Below are positions 25,334-34,817 of a stretch of 64,000 bases of DNA, in pieces. Origin of the DNA: Methylobacter tundripaludum SV96. Its GTDB lineage: Bacteria; Pseudomonadota; Gammaproteobacteria; Methylococcales; Methylomonadaceae. The position numbers and the translations under genes were made by a program. Within the stretch, counting starts at the first letter, position 1. The number at the start of each line of letters is the position of its first letter. The notes under the pieces were generated by a model that was given only the letters and a program-made list of their open reading frames with translations, made no database searches and had not been told where the DNA came from. The stretch spans positions 2,483,937-2,547,936 of the forward strand of contig NZ_JH109152.1 of assembly GCF_000190755.2 (NCBI RefSeq), read 5' to 3'.

Positions 25334-26767
25334 ATGACGGTTTTTTCATCTCACAACAACGCCATGCAATTCCCCGTTCAACGCCTGTTCAACCGGGCAA
25401 CCTGGGTTAAGGTTCATCTTTATCTGGCATTAATCGCCGGATTCTTTTTTGCGCTGATGGGGCTGACCGGCAGTATCAGCGTTTACCGCGAAGACCTGGA
25501 CGAGCTGTTGAACCCAAAGCTGGTTATCGAGCAGCCGGAGGGCAAGCGTCAGTCCCTCGATAAAATCATGGCGGCGGTGCAGGCGGCACATCCCAACCGC
25601 TACGGCTCATGGACGTTGGAGCTGCCCCGATCCGCTCATGGCATGATTACCGTCTGGTACGACAAACCCAGAGAAACTTTCTTCGAGCTGCACGCGCCGT
25701 TGATGGTGTCGGTAAACCCGTACACTGCCGAGGTCATTGCCAGCCGGTTCTGGGGGCAAACCGCAACCACTTGGCTGCTTGACCTGCATACCCAGCTTCA
25801 ACTTGACCGCTTCGGCTGGAATACGGTGGGCATTTTGGGATTATTGCTGGTGGTGTCTATCGGTACCGGCGTTTACTTGTGGTGGCCGGGTTGGCGGGGA
25901 ATTCTGGATGCTCTAAAGATTCGTCATCGTGCCGGTATGATCCGGCTTGCCTTTGACCTGCACCGCCTGATCGGGTTGCTTAGCGCATCGATCTTATTAC
26001 TGCTGGCGTTCACCGGTTTTAATCTGAGTTACCCTGGTGTATTGGAAACGCTGGTCGGCTCATCCGGCATGGAGCATGGCGAAACCGGGCGCAATATCAT
26101 CAGTACGGCGATTCCCAACAATCACCCGGTCGGCCTGGAGTCGGCGGAATTTGTCGCGCGCGCCCCGTTTCCCCGCGCCGAACTCAGGCGAGTTACCACG
26201 CCTGCCGGTGACAGCGGAATTTATCGCATTAATTTGCGCCAAGGCAGTGAAGTCAATCACCGGCATCCCTACACCACGGTCTGGGTGGACAGGTGGAGCG
26301 GTCAGGTCAAAGAAGTGCGCGACCCGTCGGCATTTAGTTCGGGCGAAACTTTTGCAACCTGGGTATGGCCTATGCATACCGGCGAGGCGTTTGGCGCTAC
26401 TGGGCGGTTTATCTGGTTTCTTACCGGTATAGGACTGTTCGTTCTTTATGTCAGCGGCTTGCTGCACTGGCTGCATCGGCACGGCAAGGTCAAGGATAGG
26501 GACGTGAATTTTATCGCCAGGGATGGTGTGTACGCCGCAAGCCTGTCGGGAACAGGCGCGGTGTCGGCGCTGCGGCCGCTGTTTTACCGGTTGCAGGGAA
26601 TGAGCTATCGCGCCGGGTTGACGCTTTTTCGGTTGGCCGGTTTGTTGCTGCAAAGGGCGAAACGCCATGCGCCGCATGTGATGAAAGGCTGTACGACGCT
26701 ATGGCAACGGCTGCGTTCGATGCTGATCAATCGACAAAAACGGATCGGGAAAAATGAGGGGGAGTGA
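25334..26767 (+). CDS. PepSY-associated membrane protein (iron-regulated type)
   Basis: 477 residues from ATG 25334 (alternatives at 25283 and 25364). The layout is that of the PepSY_TM family: TM1 (LYLALIAGFFFALMGLTGS), a periplasmic PepSY unit, TM2 (NTVGILGLLLVVSIGTGVYL) and TM3 (LLSASILLLLAFTGFNLSYP). A second periplasmic PepSY unit (AELRRVTTPAGDSGIYRINL) and a final helix (GRFIWFLTGIGLFVLYVSGL) follow. His residues in the helices (VKVHLYL, LHTQLQLDRFGW, DLHRLIGLL, MHTGEAFG) are typical. Members lie next to siderophore and metal receptors and some act as reductases or accessory uptake proteins; its precise role is not known. It is the only intact copy among four PepSY-related loci in the window. 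Confidence 0.88.
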   Translation: MTVFSSHNNAMQFPVQRLFNRATWVKVHLYLALIAGFFFALMGLTGSISVYREDLDELLNPKLVIEQPEGKRQSLDKIMAAVQAAHPNRYGSWTLELPRSAHGMITVWYDKPRETFFELHAPLMVSVNPYTAEVIASRFWGQTATTWLLDLHTQLQLDRFGWNTVGILGLLLVVSIGTGVYLWWPGWRGILDALKIRHRAGMIRLAFDLHRLIGLLSASILLLLAFTGFNLSYPGVLETLVGSSGMEHGETGRNIISTAIPNNHPVGLESAEFVARAPFPRAELRRVTTPAGDSGIYRINLRQGSEVNHRHPYTTVWVDRWSGQVKEVRDPSAFSSGETFATWVWPMHTGEAFGATGRFIWFLTGIGLFVLYVSGLLHWLHRHGKVKDRDVNFIARDGVYAASLSGTGAVSALRPLFYRLQGMSYRAGLTLFRLAGLLLQRAKRHAPHVMKGCTTLWQRLRSMLINRQKRIGKNEGE

Positions 26768-26811
26768 ATCAAATGATGGGGGATATAGCGTGGGCAAATG
26801 CCTTTCTGCTT

Positions 26812-27297
26812 CTACCTGACATATTTTGAGAGTCGATCCCATGCGTGCGGAAATTGATTCTTTATTATGGTTTGTTCCGCCAGTTCCATATCGTCATATT
26901 CAAATCCGGGCGATACCGCTTCGCTGATTAAGCCGAACTCGCCCTCCTCTAATTCGGTTGCTTTCCAGCAGCCTCCGCGGACAATTAATTGCAATTGCTG
27001 GCCCTTGTCAAGATCAGCGCCAAGCACTTTGGTCTCTAGAGTGCCGTCAGGATGGAGGATCAAGTAGGTTAAAGGGGAGCCGCCATGAAAGTAATGGATA
27101 ATGTCCGATTTATTCTTATGCAAATAACCAATCGGGCTGTCGTCAGTCAGCATGTAAAAAATAGAGGACAGCAAACATCTCGGTTTCGAGTCGGCAGGTA
27201 TGTCGGTTTTTAGGTCGGAACTGTAAGTCCTGGAAAAATAGCCGCCCTCAATATGGGGAGCCAATGATAGCTTGTCGATAAGCTGGCGCTTGTTCAT
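26812..27297 (-). CDS. Cupin, DUF985 family
   Basis: 161 residues. The sequence matches the cupin_5/DUF985 family along its length: LSLAPHIEGGYFSRTYSS near the N-terminus, LLSSIFYMLTDDSP, the cupin core SDIIHYFHGGSPLTYLI, VRGGCWKATELEEGEFGLIS and SPGFEYDDMEL. Cupins of this type are small soluble beta-barrels, probably metal-binding through the His/Glu cluster; the substrate is not known. It stands alone, convergent with the PepSY gene and upstream of nothing on its own strand. Confidence 0.88.
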   Translation of the reverse strand: MNKRQLIDKLSLAPHIEGGYFSRTYSSDLKTDIPADSKPRCLLSSIFYMLTDDSPIGYLHKNKSDIIHYFHGGSPLTYLILHPDGTLETKVLGADLDKGQQLQLIVRGGCWKATELEEGEFGLISEAVSPGFEYDDMELAEQTIIKNQFPHAWDRLSKYVR

Positions 27298-27395
27298 GTC
27301 ATCCTACCCGATGCAAAGTGTAATGAGGCGGTGAAAGTGTCGATAATTAGCCGCAGGCTAATAGGAAAAAGAGGGGGGATGATGGTGCTGTGTTG

Positions 27396-27420
27396 AAAAG
27401 GCGGCCGATTGGCCACCTTT
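27396..27420 (-). terminator. Probable terminator of the skp-like gene
   Basis: Ten-base stem AAAGGCGGCC (27397-27406) pairs with GGCCACCTTT (27411-27420) around a GATT loop with one wobble pair. On the minus strand it is followed by T (CCTTTTC). It lies about 55 bp past the skp-like stop codon. Confidence 0.55.
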
Positions 27421-27473
27421 ACAAGGGGACTTGATGCGTCGTCAGTCGATTCGTGACTGGCGATTGCCATCAA

Positions 27474-27974
27474 TTAATTGGGCATTGCTGATAATTTTTG
27501 TTGAACTTGAGCAGTGACATCAATCTGTTCGCTGGCATAAATAACGCCATCGGTCAGCAATAAATCAAAACTTTGGTCTTTAGCTATGCCGCGAATAACT
27601 TCAACGATACGGCTTTGCAATTTACCCAATTCTTCATTACGACGGACATTAAAGTCTTCGCTAAATTCTTGTTGGGCTCTTTTGGCGTCTCTTTTCTTGT
27701 TCAGAATATCTTTTTCCATGTTAGCACGAGCCGACTCGCCCATTACGGCAGCATCTTTAGCCATTCTGTCGTCCATGCCTTGAATTTCTTTTTGTTGAGC
27801 AACTAATTGCTTATCGCGCGGCGAAAATTCTTGTTCCAGACGTTTTTTTGCTTTTTCGGCTTGGGGGGCTTTTTCAAGAACGGCGGGGATATTGACAAAG
27901 CCAATCTTTAAATCAGCAAAACTTACATTAGTAATCAGTAACAGTCCTAAAAATAGGGCAATTTTCATTTTCAT
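27474..27974 (-). CDS. Periplasmic chaperone, Skp/OmpH family
   Basis: 166 residues from ATG 27974, chosen because it gives a normal signal peptide (MKIALFLGLLLITNVSFA). The upstream frame to 28070 has no such start. The mature protein has the OmpH signature (LKIGFVNIPAVLEKAPQAEK), a long charged helical region (about 45-125, KKRLEQEFSPRDKQLVAQ and on) and a C-terminal strand (SFDLLLTDGVIYASEQID). Skp trimers hold unfolded outer-membrane proteins in the periplasm. The usual partners (bamA, lpxD) are not next to it here, so it may be a second or stand-alone copy. Confidence 0.85.
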   Translation of the reverse strand: MKMKIALFLGLLLITNVSFADLKIGFVNIPAVLEKAPQAEKAKKRLEQEFSPRDKQLVAQQKEIQGMDDRMAKDAAVMGESARANMEKDILNKKRDAKRAQQEFSEDFNVRRNEELGKLQSRIVEVIRGIAKDQSFDLLLTDGVIYASEQIDVTAQVQQKLSAMPN

Positions 27975-28196
27975 TGTTAAACAAGTCTCTGGTTGTAGTG
28001 AAATAAATAGGGAATGGAAAAAAACTTGGAAGTTTTGTTGGATTATAAGGGTGGTAAGCTTATTAAACAAAAGATTTGAGCAAATTGTCTTGTAATCTTT
28101 GATTTTATCCCGATAAATTTTAGTTATGCCGGATGTATCAAGCTAATGGGCGACAGTCCGGTCGCCCTACGGCTCATCGTTTGTTCAAATGATTCA

Positions 28197-28526
28197 TTAG
28201 CAGCCTGTTTGACTGGCGCACTTTATACACATGCTGGAATAAGGTACGGCTTTTAATCGTTCCTGGCTGATCGGCTTGCCGCAAACCTGGCACAGTCCGT
28301 ACTGGCCTTTATCGATTCTGGCGATAGCCTGTTTGACCATTTCTATTTCCGTTCTGGCCGCATTGCCCAAACTATCCAGCACTTCGTCATTTTCCGCTTG
28401 GGTCGCCTGTTCTTCAAAGTCTTTATCTAAAGGTTCTTTGACATCATGAGTAATTTTAGCCAACCGATCGTCAAGATCTTCCAGCATGTCAATTAAACTG
28501 TTGCGTACTTCTTCATATTCTTTCAT
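28197..28526 (-). CDS. DksA/TraR-family C4 zinc-finger protein
   Basis: 109 residues from ATG 28526, which has GAGGGA upstream; the longer frame to 28595 overlaps the divergent promoter. A coiled-coil N-terminal region (about 1-70) ends in the zinc finger CQVCGKPIS...CIKC (about 80-105, YGLCQVCGKPISQERLKAVP). This domain binds the RNA polymerase secondary channel in DksA. The protein is shorter than E. coli DksA (151 residues) and nearer to the TraR/YbiI-like small members. It is divergent from moxR by about 100 bp. Confidence 0.87.
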   Translation of the reverse strand: MKEYEEVRNSLIDMLEDLDDRLAKITHDVKEPLDKDFEEQATQAENDEVLDSLGNAARTEIEMVKQAIARIDKGQYGLCQVCGKPISQERLKAVPYSSMCIKCASQTGC

Positions 28527-28628
28527 AACAAATCCCTCTTTTTGGTTCGGCCTGTGTGTACTTGAATCTTGCTTTATAATAAAACTGAATTTCAATACAT
28601 TTATAATCCAAACATCCTAACACTCCTC

Positions 28629-29534
28629 ATGCAAAATGCAATCAATCGGCTTTTAGATTCAGCCAATCAGGTCATTCTCGGCAAACCCCGGCAGGTTCGG
28701 CTTGCGCTTTGCTGTTTGCTGGCTCGCGGCCATCTGTTGATAGAAGATATTCCGGGCGTCGGCAAAACTACGCTGGCTCATACTCTGGCAAAACTGCTGG
28801 GTTTAAATTATCAGCGGATTCAGTTCACCAGCGATATTTTGCCAGCCGACATCATCGGCGCTTCGGTATTCGATGCTAAAAATCATGAATTCAAATTCCA
28901 TCCCGGCCCGGTTTTTAACCAGATGGTGCTGGCGGATGAAATCAACCGCGCCACGCCCAAGGCGCAAAGCGCTTTGCTGGAAGCCATGGAAGAGCATCAG
29001 GTGACGGTGGAAGGAAAAACCTATCCGCTGCCCCAGCCTTTTTTCGTGATCGCCACGCAAAACCCCTCCCATCAAATAGGCACGTTTCCGTTGCCCGAGT
29101 CGCAACTGGACCGCTTTTTAATGCGCATTGAACTGGGCTATCCCGATCATCAGGCAGAAAGGCAATTGCTGTCCGGGCAAAGCAGGCGCAGTCTGTGCGA
29201 ATCGCTGCATGTGCAACTGCCGCCTGAACAATTGCAACGGATACAGCAGGCGGTTAGCCAGGTTCATGTATCGTCTGCCTTGCTTGATTATTGCCAAGGC
29301 ATCATTAACTTTACCCGCGATTCATCCGAGTATCACTGCGGCTTGTCGCCCAGAGCCGGGTTGGCGCTGCTGACTGCGGCCAAAGCCTGGGCGTTTATGG
29401 ATCAACGCGATGCGGTTATCCCTGAAGATCTTCAAGCCGTGCTGGCGGCGGTCGCGGGACATCGGTTACGGGCGGGCAACACTCAGTCGGAAGCCATCGT
29501 CGCTCCCATCTTAGCTAACGTTGCCGTCCATTGA
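28629..29534 (+). CDS. MoxR-family AAA+ ATPase
   Basis: 301 residues from ATG 28629. Motifs are complete: Walker A (IEDIPGVGKTTLAHTLAK), MoxR signature (RIQFTSDILPADIIGASVFD), Walker B/sensor (VLADEINRATPKAQSALLEA, MEEHQVTVEGKTYPLP), sensor 1 (FFVIATQNPSHQIGTFPLPE) and arginine finger region (ESQLDRFLMRI). The C-terminal lid domain has SPRAGLALLTAAKAWA. MoxR ATPases act as chaperone-like partners, usually with a DUF58 protein and a transglutaminase-like membrane protein. Those two genes follow here, the first overlapping by 4 bp. Confidence 0.95.
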   Translation: MQNAINRLLDSANQVILGKPRQVRLALCCLLARGHLLIEDIPGVGKTTLAHTLAKLLGLNYQRIQFTSDILPADIIGASVFDAKNHEFKFHPGPVFNQMVLADEINRATPKAQSALLEAMEEHQVTVEGKTYPLPQPFFVIATQNPSHQIGTFPLPESQLDRFLMRIELGYPDHQAERQLLSGQSRRSLCESLHVQLPPEQLQRIQQAVSQVHVSSALLDYCQGIINFTRDSSEYHCGLSPRAGLALLTAAKAWAFMDQRDAVIPEDLQAVLAAVAGHRLRAGNTQSEAIVAPILANVAVH

Positions 29535-30466
29535 ATTTAAAAGAACGCTTTAGTCTCAGCCGGTTTGTCTCCGGTGAAAAAGCGGTCGATGCGCCGGTTA
29601 CCTTAAATCACCGGCGTATCTTTATCTTGCCCACGCAACGGGGCTTGGGCTTTGTGTTGCTGATTACCGTACTGTTGCTGATTGCCTTTGTTTATAACAA
29701 TAACCTGGCCTATATGCTGGCTTTTTTACTGGCGAGTATTTTTTTTATCACCATCTTGCACAGCTACAAAGCGTTAGCCGGTCTGGTGGTGCAAAAAGGC
29801 CGCAGCAAAGCCGTGTTTGCCGGAGAGGCGGCCGGGTTCGATATCCATATCAACAACCCGACCGATAGGGAACGTCAGGTACAAATTAAATTGCAAGACG
29901 CTCAAAACCTGGCCATGGAGCCGCACAGCACCGAGCATGTTACGCTGTACTCGATCACCCAAAAAAGAGGCTGGCACCCAGCGGGGTCAGTCACGTTGTC
30001 CAGCACTTATCCGCTGGGCTTGTTCCGCGCCTGGTCGCCGATCCGCTTTGACCTTAAGGCGCTGGTTTACCCGAAACCGGCTCATCTTGAAATACCTTTT
30101 CCCAAAACGTCATCCGCGCAAGCCCAACAGGGATTTAGCCGCAAGGGGGCCGATGACTTTTACGGTCTGCAGGAATACCAGTCCGGCGACTCCATCAAAC
30201 ATATACACTGGAAAGCGTTTGCCAAAGGCTTGGGCGTGTTCAGCAAACAATACGGCGGCGAACAGTCATTAGAGGAGATTAGGCTGGATTACGAGCATGT
30301 GCCCGGGCACAATATTGAGGAACGTCTAAGCCAACTGTGCCGTTGGGTAGTCGATGCGGAGCAAGCCGGAATCCGTTACGGCTTTGCGTTGCCGGGATTA
30401 ACGCTGCCGCCCGACCACGGCTTGACGCATTATCGGAAATGCCTGGAAGCGCTGGCGCTGTTTTGA
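29531..30466 (+). CDS. DUF58 membrane protein
   Basis: 311 residues from TTG 29531, which overlaps the moxR stop (TTGA), so translation is probably coupled. Two membrane helices lie close together near residues 35-80 (GLGFVLLITVLLLIAFVY, MLAFLLASIFFITILHS). The DUF58 signature YQSGDSIKHIHWKAFAKG is at about 218-235 and a von Willebrand-A-like remainder follows. It is the middle member of a moxR-DUF58-transglutaminase operon. The exact function is unknown. Confidence 0.92.
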   Translation: MNLKERFSLSRFVSGEKAVDAPVTLNHRRIFILPTQRGLGFVLLITVLLLIAFVYNNNLAYMLAFLLASIFFITILHSYKALAGLVVQKGRSKAVFAGEAAGFDIHINNPTDRERQVQIKLQDAQNLAMEPHSTEHVTLYSITQKRGWHPAGSVTLSSTYPLGLFRAWSPIRFDLKALVYPKPAHLEIPFPKTSSAQAQQGFSRKGADDFYGLQEYQSGDSIKHIHWKAFAKGLGVFSKQYGGEQSLEEIRLDYEHVPGHNIEERLSQLCRWVVDAEQAGIRYGFALPGLTLPPDHGLTHYRKCLEALALF

Positions 30467-30569
30467 TAATTGATGTTATGTAATGGCTACAAGAGTTCAC
30501 CACGAACGACTTGCGTGGATGCAGGAGGCAGAGCAACGTATGGAGCCGTTGCCGAGGCGCGAAGTTTTT

Positions 30570-30632
30570 ATCGTTCCCACGCTCCGGCGTGGGAATGCAG
30601 ATGAGACGCTCCAGCGTCTCGTGGGAACGAGG
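30570..30632. repeat. Inverted-repeat element, ATCGTTCCCACGCTCC family
   Basis: Begins ATCGTTCCCACGCTCCGG and ends CTCGTGGGAACGAGG; the two halves are imperfect complements with smaller internal palindromes (GACGCTCCAGCGTC). Related to elements at 3231-3358 and 62770-62820. Confidence 0.75.
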
Positions 30633-30670
30633 AGTAACTTCCAGTCTAAGCCGGCGAGGAATGTTGTTCC

Positions 30671-30742
30671 GTTCGAAACGTTGCAAGTTAGACCTTCCAG
30701 GTTTTAAAAACCTGGAAGGTCTGCATATCGGCCTGTTTGCCA
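30671..30742. repeat. 72-bp dispersed repeat with 33-nt perfect palindrome (copy 2)
   Basis: Same element as 7575-7646; palindrome at 30690-30722 identical in both copies. Confidence 0.9.
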
Positions 30743-30854
30743 GGTCAGGGGCTGTCCAAATGACGACACCCCGCAGATACTTGTGTACAGCAATCTCTCT
30801 ATCTTTACAGTCGTTCGTGAACTTCACTCCTTCATGGTGAAAAACCCTAAACCT

Positions 30855-32795
30855 ATGAAACCGGAACTCGATAAAAACATTTTAATCTTTCTGCTGTCCG
30901 CCATCGGGCTGATTGTTTTTCCGCATGTTTATCATATCCCGCTAACCGTCTTCGGCTTTTTTTGCCTGTTGCTCAGCTGGCGATTTATCGGTATCTGGAA
31001 ACAAAATTGGCTGCCCGGCAAACTGGTTATTTTGTTACTGACCGTCTGCGGAATCGCCGTGCTGTACAGCCAACATCAAGGCCTATTCGGGCGTGATGCC
31101 GGCACCCATTTGTTTATCACCGCACTGGGACTGAAACTATTGGAGATTAAAAAAGAGCGCGATCTTTACCTGATTAGCTATCTGGCCTTTATCGTCGCGG
31201 CCTCCCAGTTTTTATACGAGCAAAGCATACTGATGGCGGCTTATATCCTGCTGGTCTGCTGCGTGCTGTTGGCGACGCTGGTTTGTATCAACAGCCGCAC
31301 CGCGCAAACACTGGCGGCGTTAAAAACAGCCGTCATTATCACCGTTCAGGCCCTGCCGATTGCGGTCGCTTTGTTTGTTTTATTTCCCCGGGTTGAAGCG
31401 CCCAAATGGATGCTGTTTAACGACCGCCATCAAGCACGGACAGGTTTAAGCGACAGCATGGAACCCGGTTCCATCAGCGATCTGGGCGAGTCTTTCGAAC
31501 GGGTGTTCCGGGTAAAATTTGCAGGAGCCGTTCCGCCGCCGGGACAACGCTACTGGCGCGGCCCGGTTCTGTCTTATACCGACGGCAAACGCTGGACTCA
31601 GGCGGCTTTCCAAAAGCCTTTAGTCAAACCTGTCGTTACCGGTGCGCCTTACCAATACACGCTCCTGATGGAACCGCAAGATAAAAACTGGATTTTTGCG
31701 TTGGACATGCCCCAAGGATTTTCCGCACCTTTAACCCAGAATGCCGCTTACCAGCTTGTTACTTCAGAAAACCCCGATAAACGCGCCGAATATAAAGTAA
31801 CCTCTTATGCCGACTACAACACCGGCCCGATCAGCCCTAGCGAGTATAAAGCCGCAACACAGCTGCCCGGCGAACCGTCGGATAAAATCAAGCAGCTGGT
31901 CGGTCAGCTACACGGCTTTGACAGCGCCCCCGACGACTTTATCAACCGGCTGCTAAAGCATTTCCGGGTGGAAGACTTCCATTACACCCTAACCCCGCCG
32001 GTCATGGAAGAAAACCCGGTTGAAAGCTTTCTATTCAAAACCCGTTACGGATTTTGCAGCCATTACGCCTCAGCGTTCGTGTATTTAATGCGCGTCGCTC
32101 ATATTCCGGCGCGCGTCGTGACCGGCTATCAGGGCGGCGAACTGAACAAAGTCGGCGATTTTTTGGAGATAAGGCAAGCCGACGCCCATGCCTGGGCCGA
32201 AGTCTGGCTGGAGAACCGCGGCTGGGTTCGGGTTGACCCCACCGCGGCCATCGCACCGGAGAGAATCGAACGGGAGATTAACGTAGATCGGCAATTTGCC
32301 TACGGTATCGCAACGGCAAATAATTACTTGCCGGGACCTGCTTACAACTGGCTAAAACAGGCCAGGCAACTGTGGAGCAACGTCGATTACAACTGGCAAC
32401 GCTGGGTCATCAATTACGACAACAAGAGTCAGTCCAATTTCCTGTCGTCATTCGGCATCAACGACATCAAGACCATGATTTATTGGATGATCGCCGTCAT
32501 CGCATCGATAACGGCGGTGCTTTGCTGGTTTCTGCTCTATCAAAAGCCGAAAAGCGCCGATAAAGTGCTGTTGATCTATAACCGGTTTTGTACAAAGCTT
32601 GCCAAGCACGGGCTGGTCAGAAATGCGGGCGAAGGCGTTAAAGATTTTGCCGAAAGAGTGAAAATAAAATTGCCCGAGCAGGCTGCGGACATAGACCGAC
32701 TCACTGACGTATTTATCAGGCTGCGTTATGGGCGGATAGCAACCGGTGAGGATTTGCAGCAACTCAAGACGCTGGTTGGTTTGTTTAAAGTCTGA
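30855..32795 (+). CDS. tgpA: Transglutaminase-like membrane protein (DUF3488 / DUF4129), TgpA type
   Basis: 646 residues from ATG 30855 (30834 is an alternative). The N-terminal DUF3488 part has about five membrane helices (residues 8-190). The periplasmic transglutaminase core (about 370-490) shows all three catalytic residues: Cys in TRYGFCSHYASAFVYLMR, His in ADAHAWAEVW and Asp in VRVDPTAAI. A last helix (YWMIAVIASITAVLCWFLLY) leads to a cytoplasmic DUF4129 tail. In Pseudomonas aeruginosa a homologue, TgpA, is essential; the substrate is not known. The last 140 bp recur in decayed form at 43796-43942. Confidence 0.92.
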   Translation: MKPELDKNILIFLLSAIGLIVFPHVYHIPLTVFGFFCLLLSWRFIGIWKQNWLPGKLVILLLTVCGIAVLYSQHQGLFGRDAGTHLFITALGLKLLEIKKERDLYLISYLAFIVAASQFLYEQSILMAAYILLVCCVLLATLVCINSRTAQTLAALKTAVIITVQALPIAVALFVLFPRVEAPKWMLFNDRHQARTGLSDSMEPGSISDLGESFERVFRVKFAGAVPPPGQRYWRGPVLSYTDGKRWTQAAFQKPLVKPVVTGAPYQYTLLMEPQDKNWIFALDMPQGFSAPLTQNAAYQLVTSENPDKRAEYKVTSYADYNTGPISPSEYKAATQLPGEPSDKIKQLVGQLHGFDSAPDDFINRLLKHFRVEDFHYTLTPPVMEENPVESFLFKTRYGFCSHYASAFVYLMRVAHIPARVVTGYQGGELNKVGDFLEIRQADAHAWAEVWLENRGWVRVDPTAAIAPERIEREINVDRQFAYGIATANNYLPGPAYNWLKQARQLWSNVDYNWQRWVINYDNKSQSNFLSSFGINDIKTMIYWMIAVIASITAVLCWFLLYQKPKSADKVLLIYNRFCTKLAKHGLVRNAGEGVKDFAERVKIKLPEQAADIDRLTDVFIRLRYGRIATGEDLQQLKTLVGLFKV

Positions 32796-32981
32796 TTGCG
32801 CCGGACCAAGCAACGGCAGCGCATCTACAGTTGCCAATGGCACGCCATGTAAAAATATCTGATAAACACGCATCCCCCCTCCTATAATAGGGCGATTTGC
32901 AGGCGCATAGGTTTGAAGTTCAATCTAACAAAGTAGAACTACCACTGCGCCGCATCGCTACTCTACCGGTTACCATTCGCT

Positions 32982-34817
32982 ATGCGTTTTTGTTTTCAAT
33001 TATTGCTTTGGATATTTGGCTTGTCGCTCAGCGCGGCCGCCTCGGGCAATGATCTTGTTATTTCACGCGCCTTTTTGGTAGACCCTGCCGGCGCCTTGTC
33101 GATTGACCAAGTTACCCTGGCGGATTTTCAGCCTGCCGGCCCCATGCTGTCCCAAGGCTACACCGAGGCGGTGCATTGGATACGGTTGAGCGTCAAAGCG
33201 CCGGACCACGGCGACACCGTCGAATTGCGCATCCGGCCCGCCTTCCTGGACGAAGTGCGCCTCTACGAGTCCGACGCCGCCAGCCCCGGCGGCTGGAAAA
33301 CACGCGTTACCGGCGACCGCTACAGTTACCAGGATCGCGACCGCGCGGCCGTCACCCTGGCCTTTGTCGTCCGCCCGCAAGCGCCGCAAACGGTCTATTA
33401 CCTGCGTCTCAAAACCGCCGGCATCTCCCGCTTGTACGTCGAGGCGCTGCCATCCCGCGTTGCTCAGCGCGAGGACTTGAAACTTATCGGTATTCAGGTG
33501 GTTTACCTGGGGGTGATGCTCTGGCTGCTGTCCTGGGCGATACACGATTACGCGATGCGGCGCGACTCGATCACCGGCTGGTTTGTGTTGTCCCTGCTGG
33601 TTCATATTTTTCATAACCTTGCCGTCATGGGCTACCTGGCGCCTTTTTTGCCGCCGCAAGCCGCGCCGCTGGGCGACATGATAACCAGCCTGCTGGTCGT
33701 TGGCGCGCTTCTTTCCGCCATGTTGTTTCATCGGTCTCTGTTGCGCTTGTACATGCCGCCGAAGCTACTCATGTTCGTACTGAACGTGCTGATAGGGCTG
33801 TCCCTGCTGGAGCTGGCGGCCATCGCTGGCGGGTACCCGCGTCCAGCCCTACAGGCCAATAACGCGGTAGTTGTTGTAGTGTTCCCTGCTTTGTTTTTGG
33901 CCTTGGCGTTTACCTTGCGTCAGGAGGCCGTACCAAGCCGGTTCATATTACGTACTTTTTACTGTATGGGGACGTTTCCCACAGTGCTGCCCATGCTCGG
34001 TTGGGTGGATGCCGTCACCTGGACCCTGTATGCCGCGCAGGTGCATGGCCTGCTTTCCGGGGGGCTGATGTTTCTGATCCTGAACCTGCGTTCGCGGCAA
34101 CTGTTGAGGGAAGGCCAAAAAGCCAGCCTGGACCTGGAACTTGCGCAACAGCATCTGCACCTGGAGCGCTCGCAAAAAGAAGAGCAGGGGCGCTTCATGG
34201 TCATGCTGACCCACGAGCTCAAAACCCCCATGTCCGTCGTGCGCCTGTCGCTGGACGCCATGAAAATGAAAGGGCCGCTCAAAAACCACGCCGATCGCGC
34301 GCTCGAAGACATGAACGACATCGTCGAGCGCTGCCAGCAGGTAGACCAGCTGGAGCAACACCGGTTGATCATTCGGCCGCAGCCCTGCCGAATGGATGAC
34401 ATCCTCAGCGATTTAAAACAGAACAGCTGGGCGCCCGATCGGCTTCTGACCAACACAGAACCCTTGCCTGACATCAACACCGACCCGCAGTTGCTGCGCA
34501 TCGTCCTCGGCAACCTCACCAGCAATGCCATCAAATACGCAGCGCCCCTCACAGACATAGAGATGACGGCCATATTCAAGCAGAGACAGGCAAGGTTCGG
34601 CATTCTCATCACCATCCTGAACCAGCCCGGTGCAGCCGGTTTACCGGATCCGGAGCGGGTGTTTCAGAAGTACTAACGCAGCCCCGGCGCATACGTCAAA
34701 ACCGGTTCGGGGCTGGGTCTCTACCTGGTGCGCAGCATCACCGAACTGCTCGGCGGCGTGATCGCTTACGATGCGCCGCAAGACAAAGTCAGATTCTCCC
34801 TATGGCTACCCTACTAA
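32982..34817 (+). pseudogene. 7TMR-DISM sensor histidine kinase with an in-frame stop
   Basis: The first open part (to TAA 34674-34676) gives 564 residues. It has a signal peptide, a 7TMR-DISMED2 extracellular domain (about 24-165), seven membrane helices (about 175-370), a HisKA box with His411 (MLTHELKTPMSVVRLSLDAM) and an ATPase N-box (NLTSNAIKYA). The protein stops at ERVFQKY. The same frame continues without a break: RSPGAYVKTGSGLGLYLVRS, then a normal kinase C-terminus ending WLPY at TAA 34815-34817, which overlaps the response regulator start. TAA stands where a Tyr codon is expected, so one base change cuts off the G2 glycine loop. The truncated product should not bind ATP properly. 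A sequencing error is the main alternative. Confidence 0.85.

Larger units (their letters stand above)
30467..30854. other. Repeat-filled gap between DUF58 and transglutaminase genes
   Basis: The gap holds an inverted-repeat element at 30570-30632 and copy 2 of the 72-bp palindromic repeat at 30671-30742. Nothing else is recognised. It splits an operon that is usually tight. Confidence 0.6.

Noticed and set aside
33063-33731. Long minus-strand frame opposite the sensor kinase
   Set aside because: GC-rich antisense shadow; the plus strand carries clear kinase domains.
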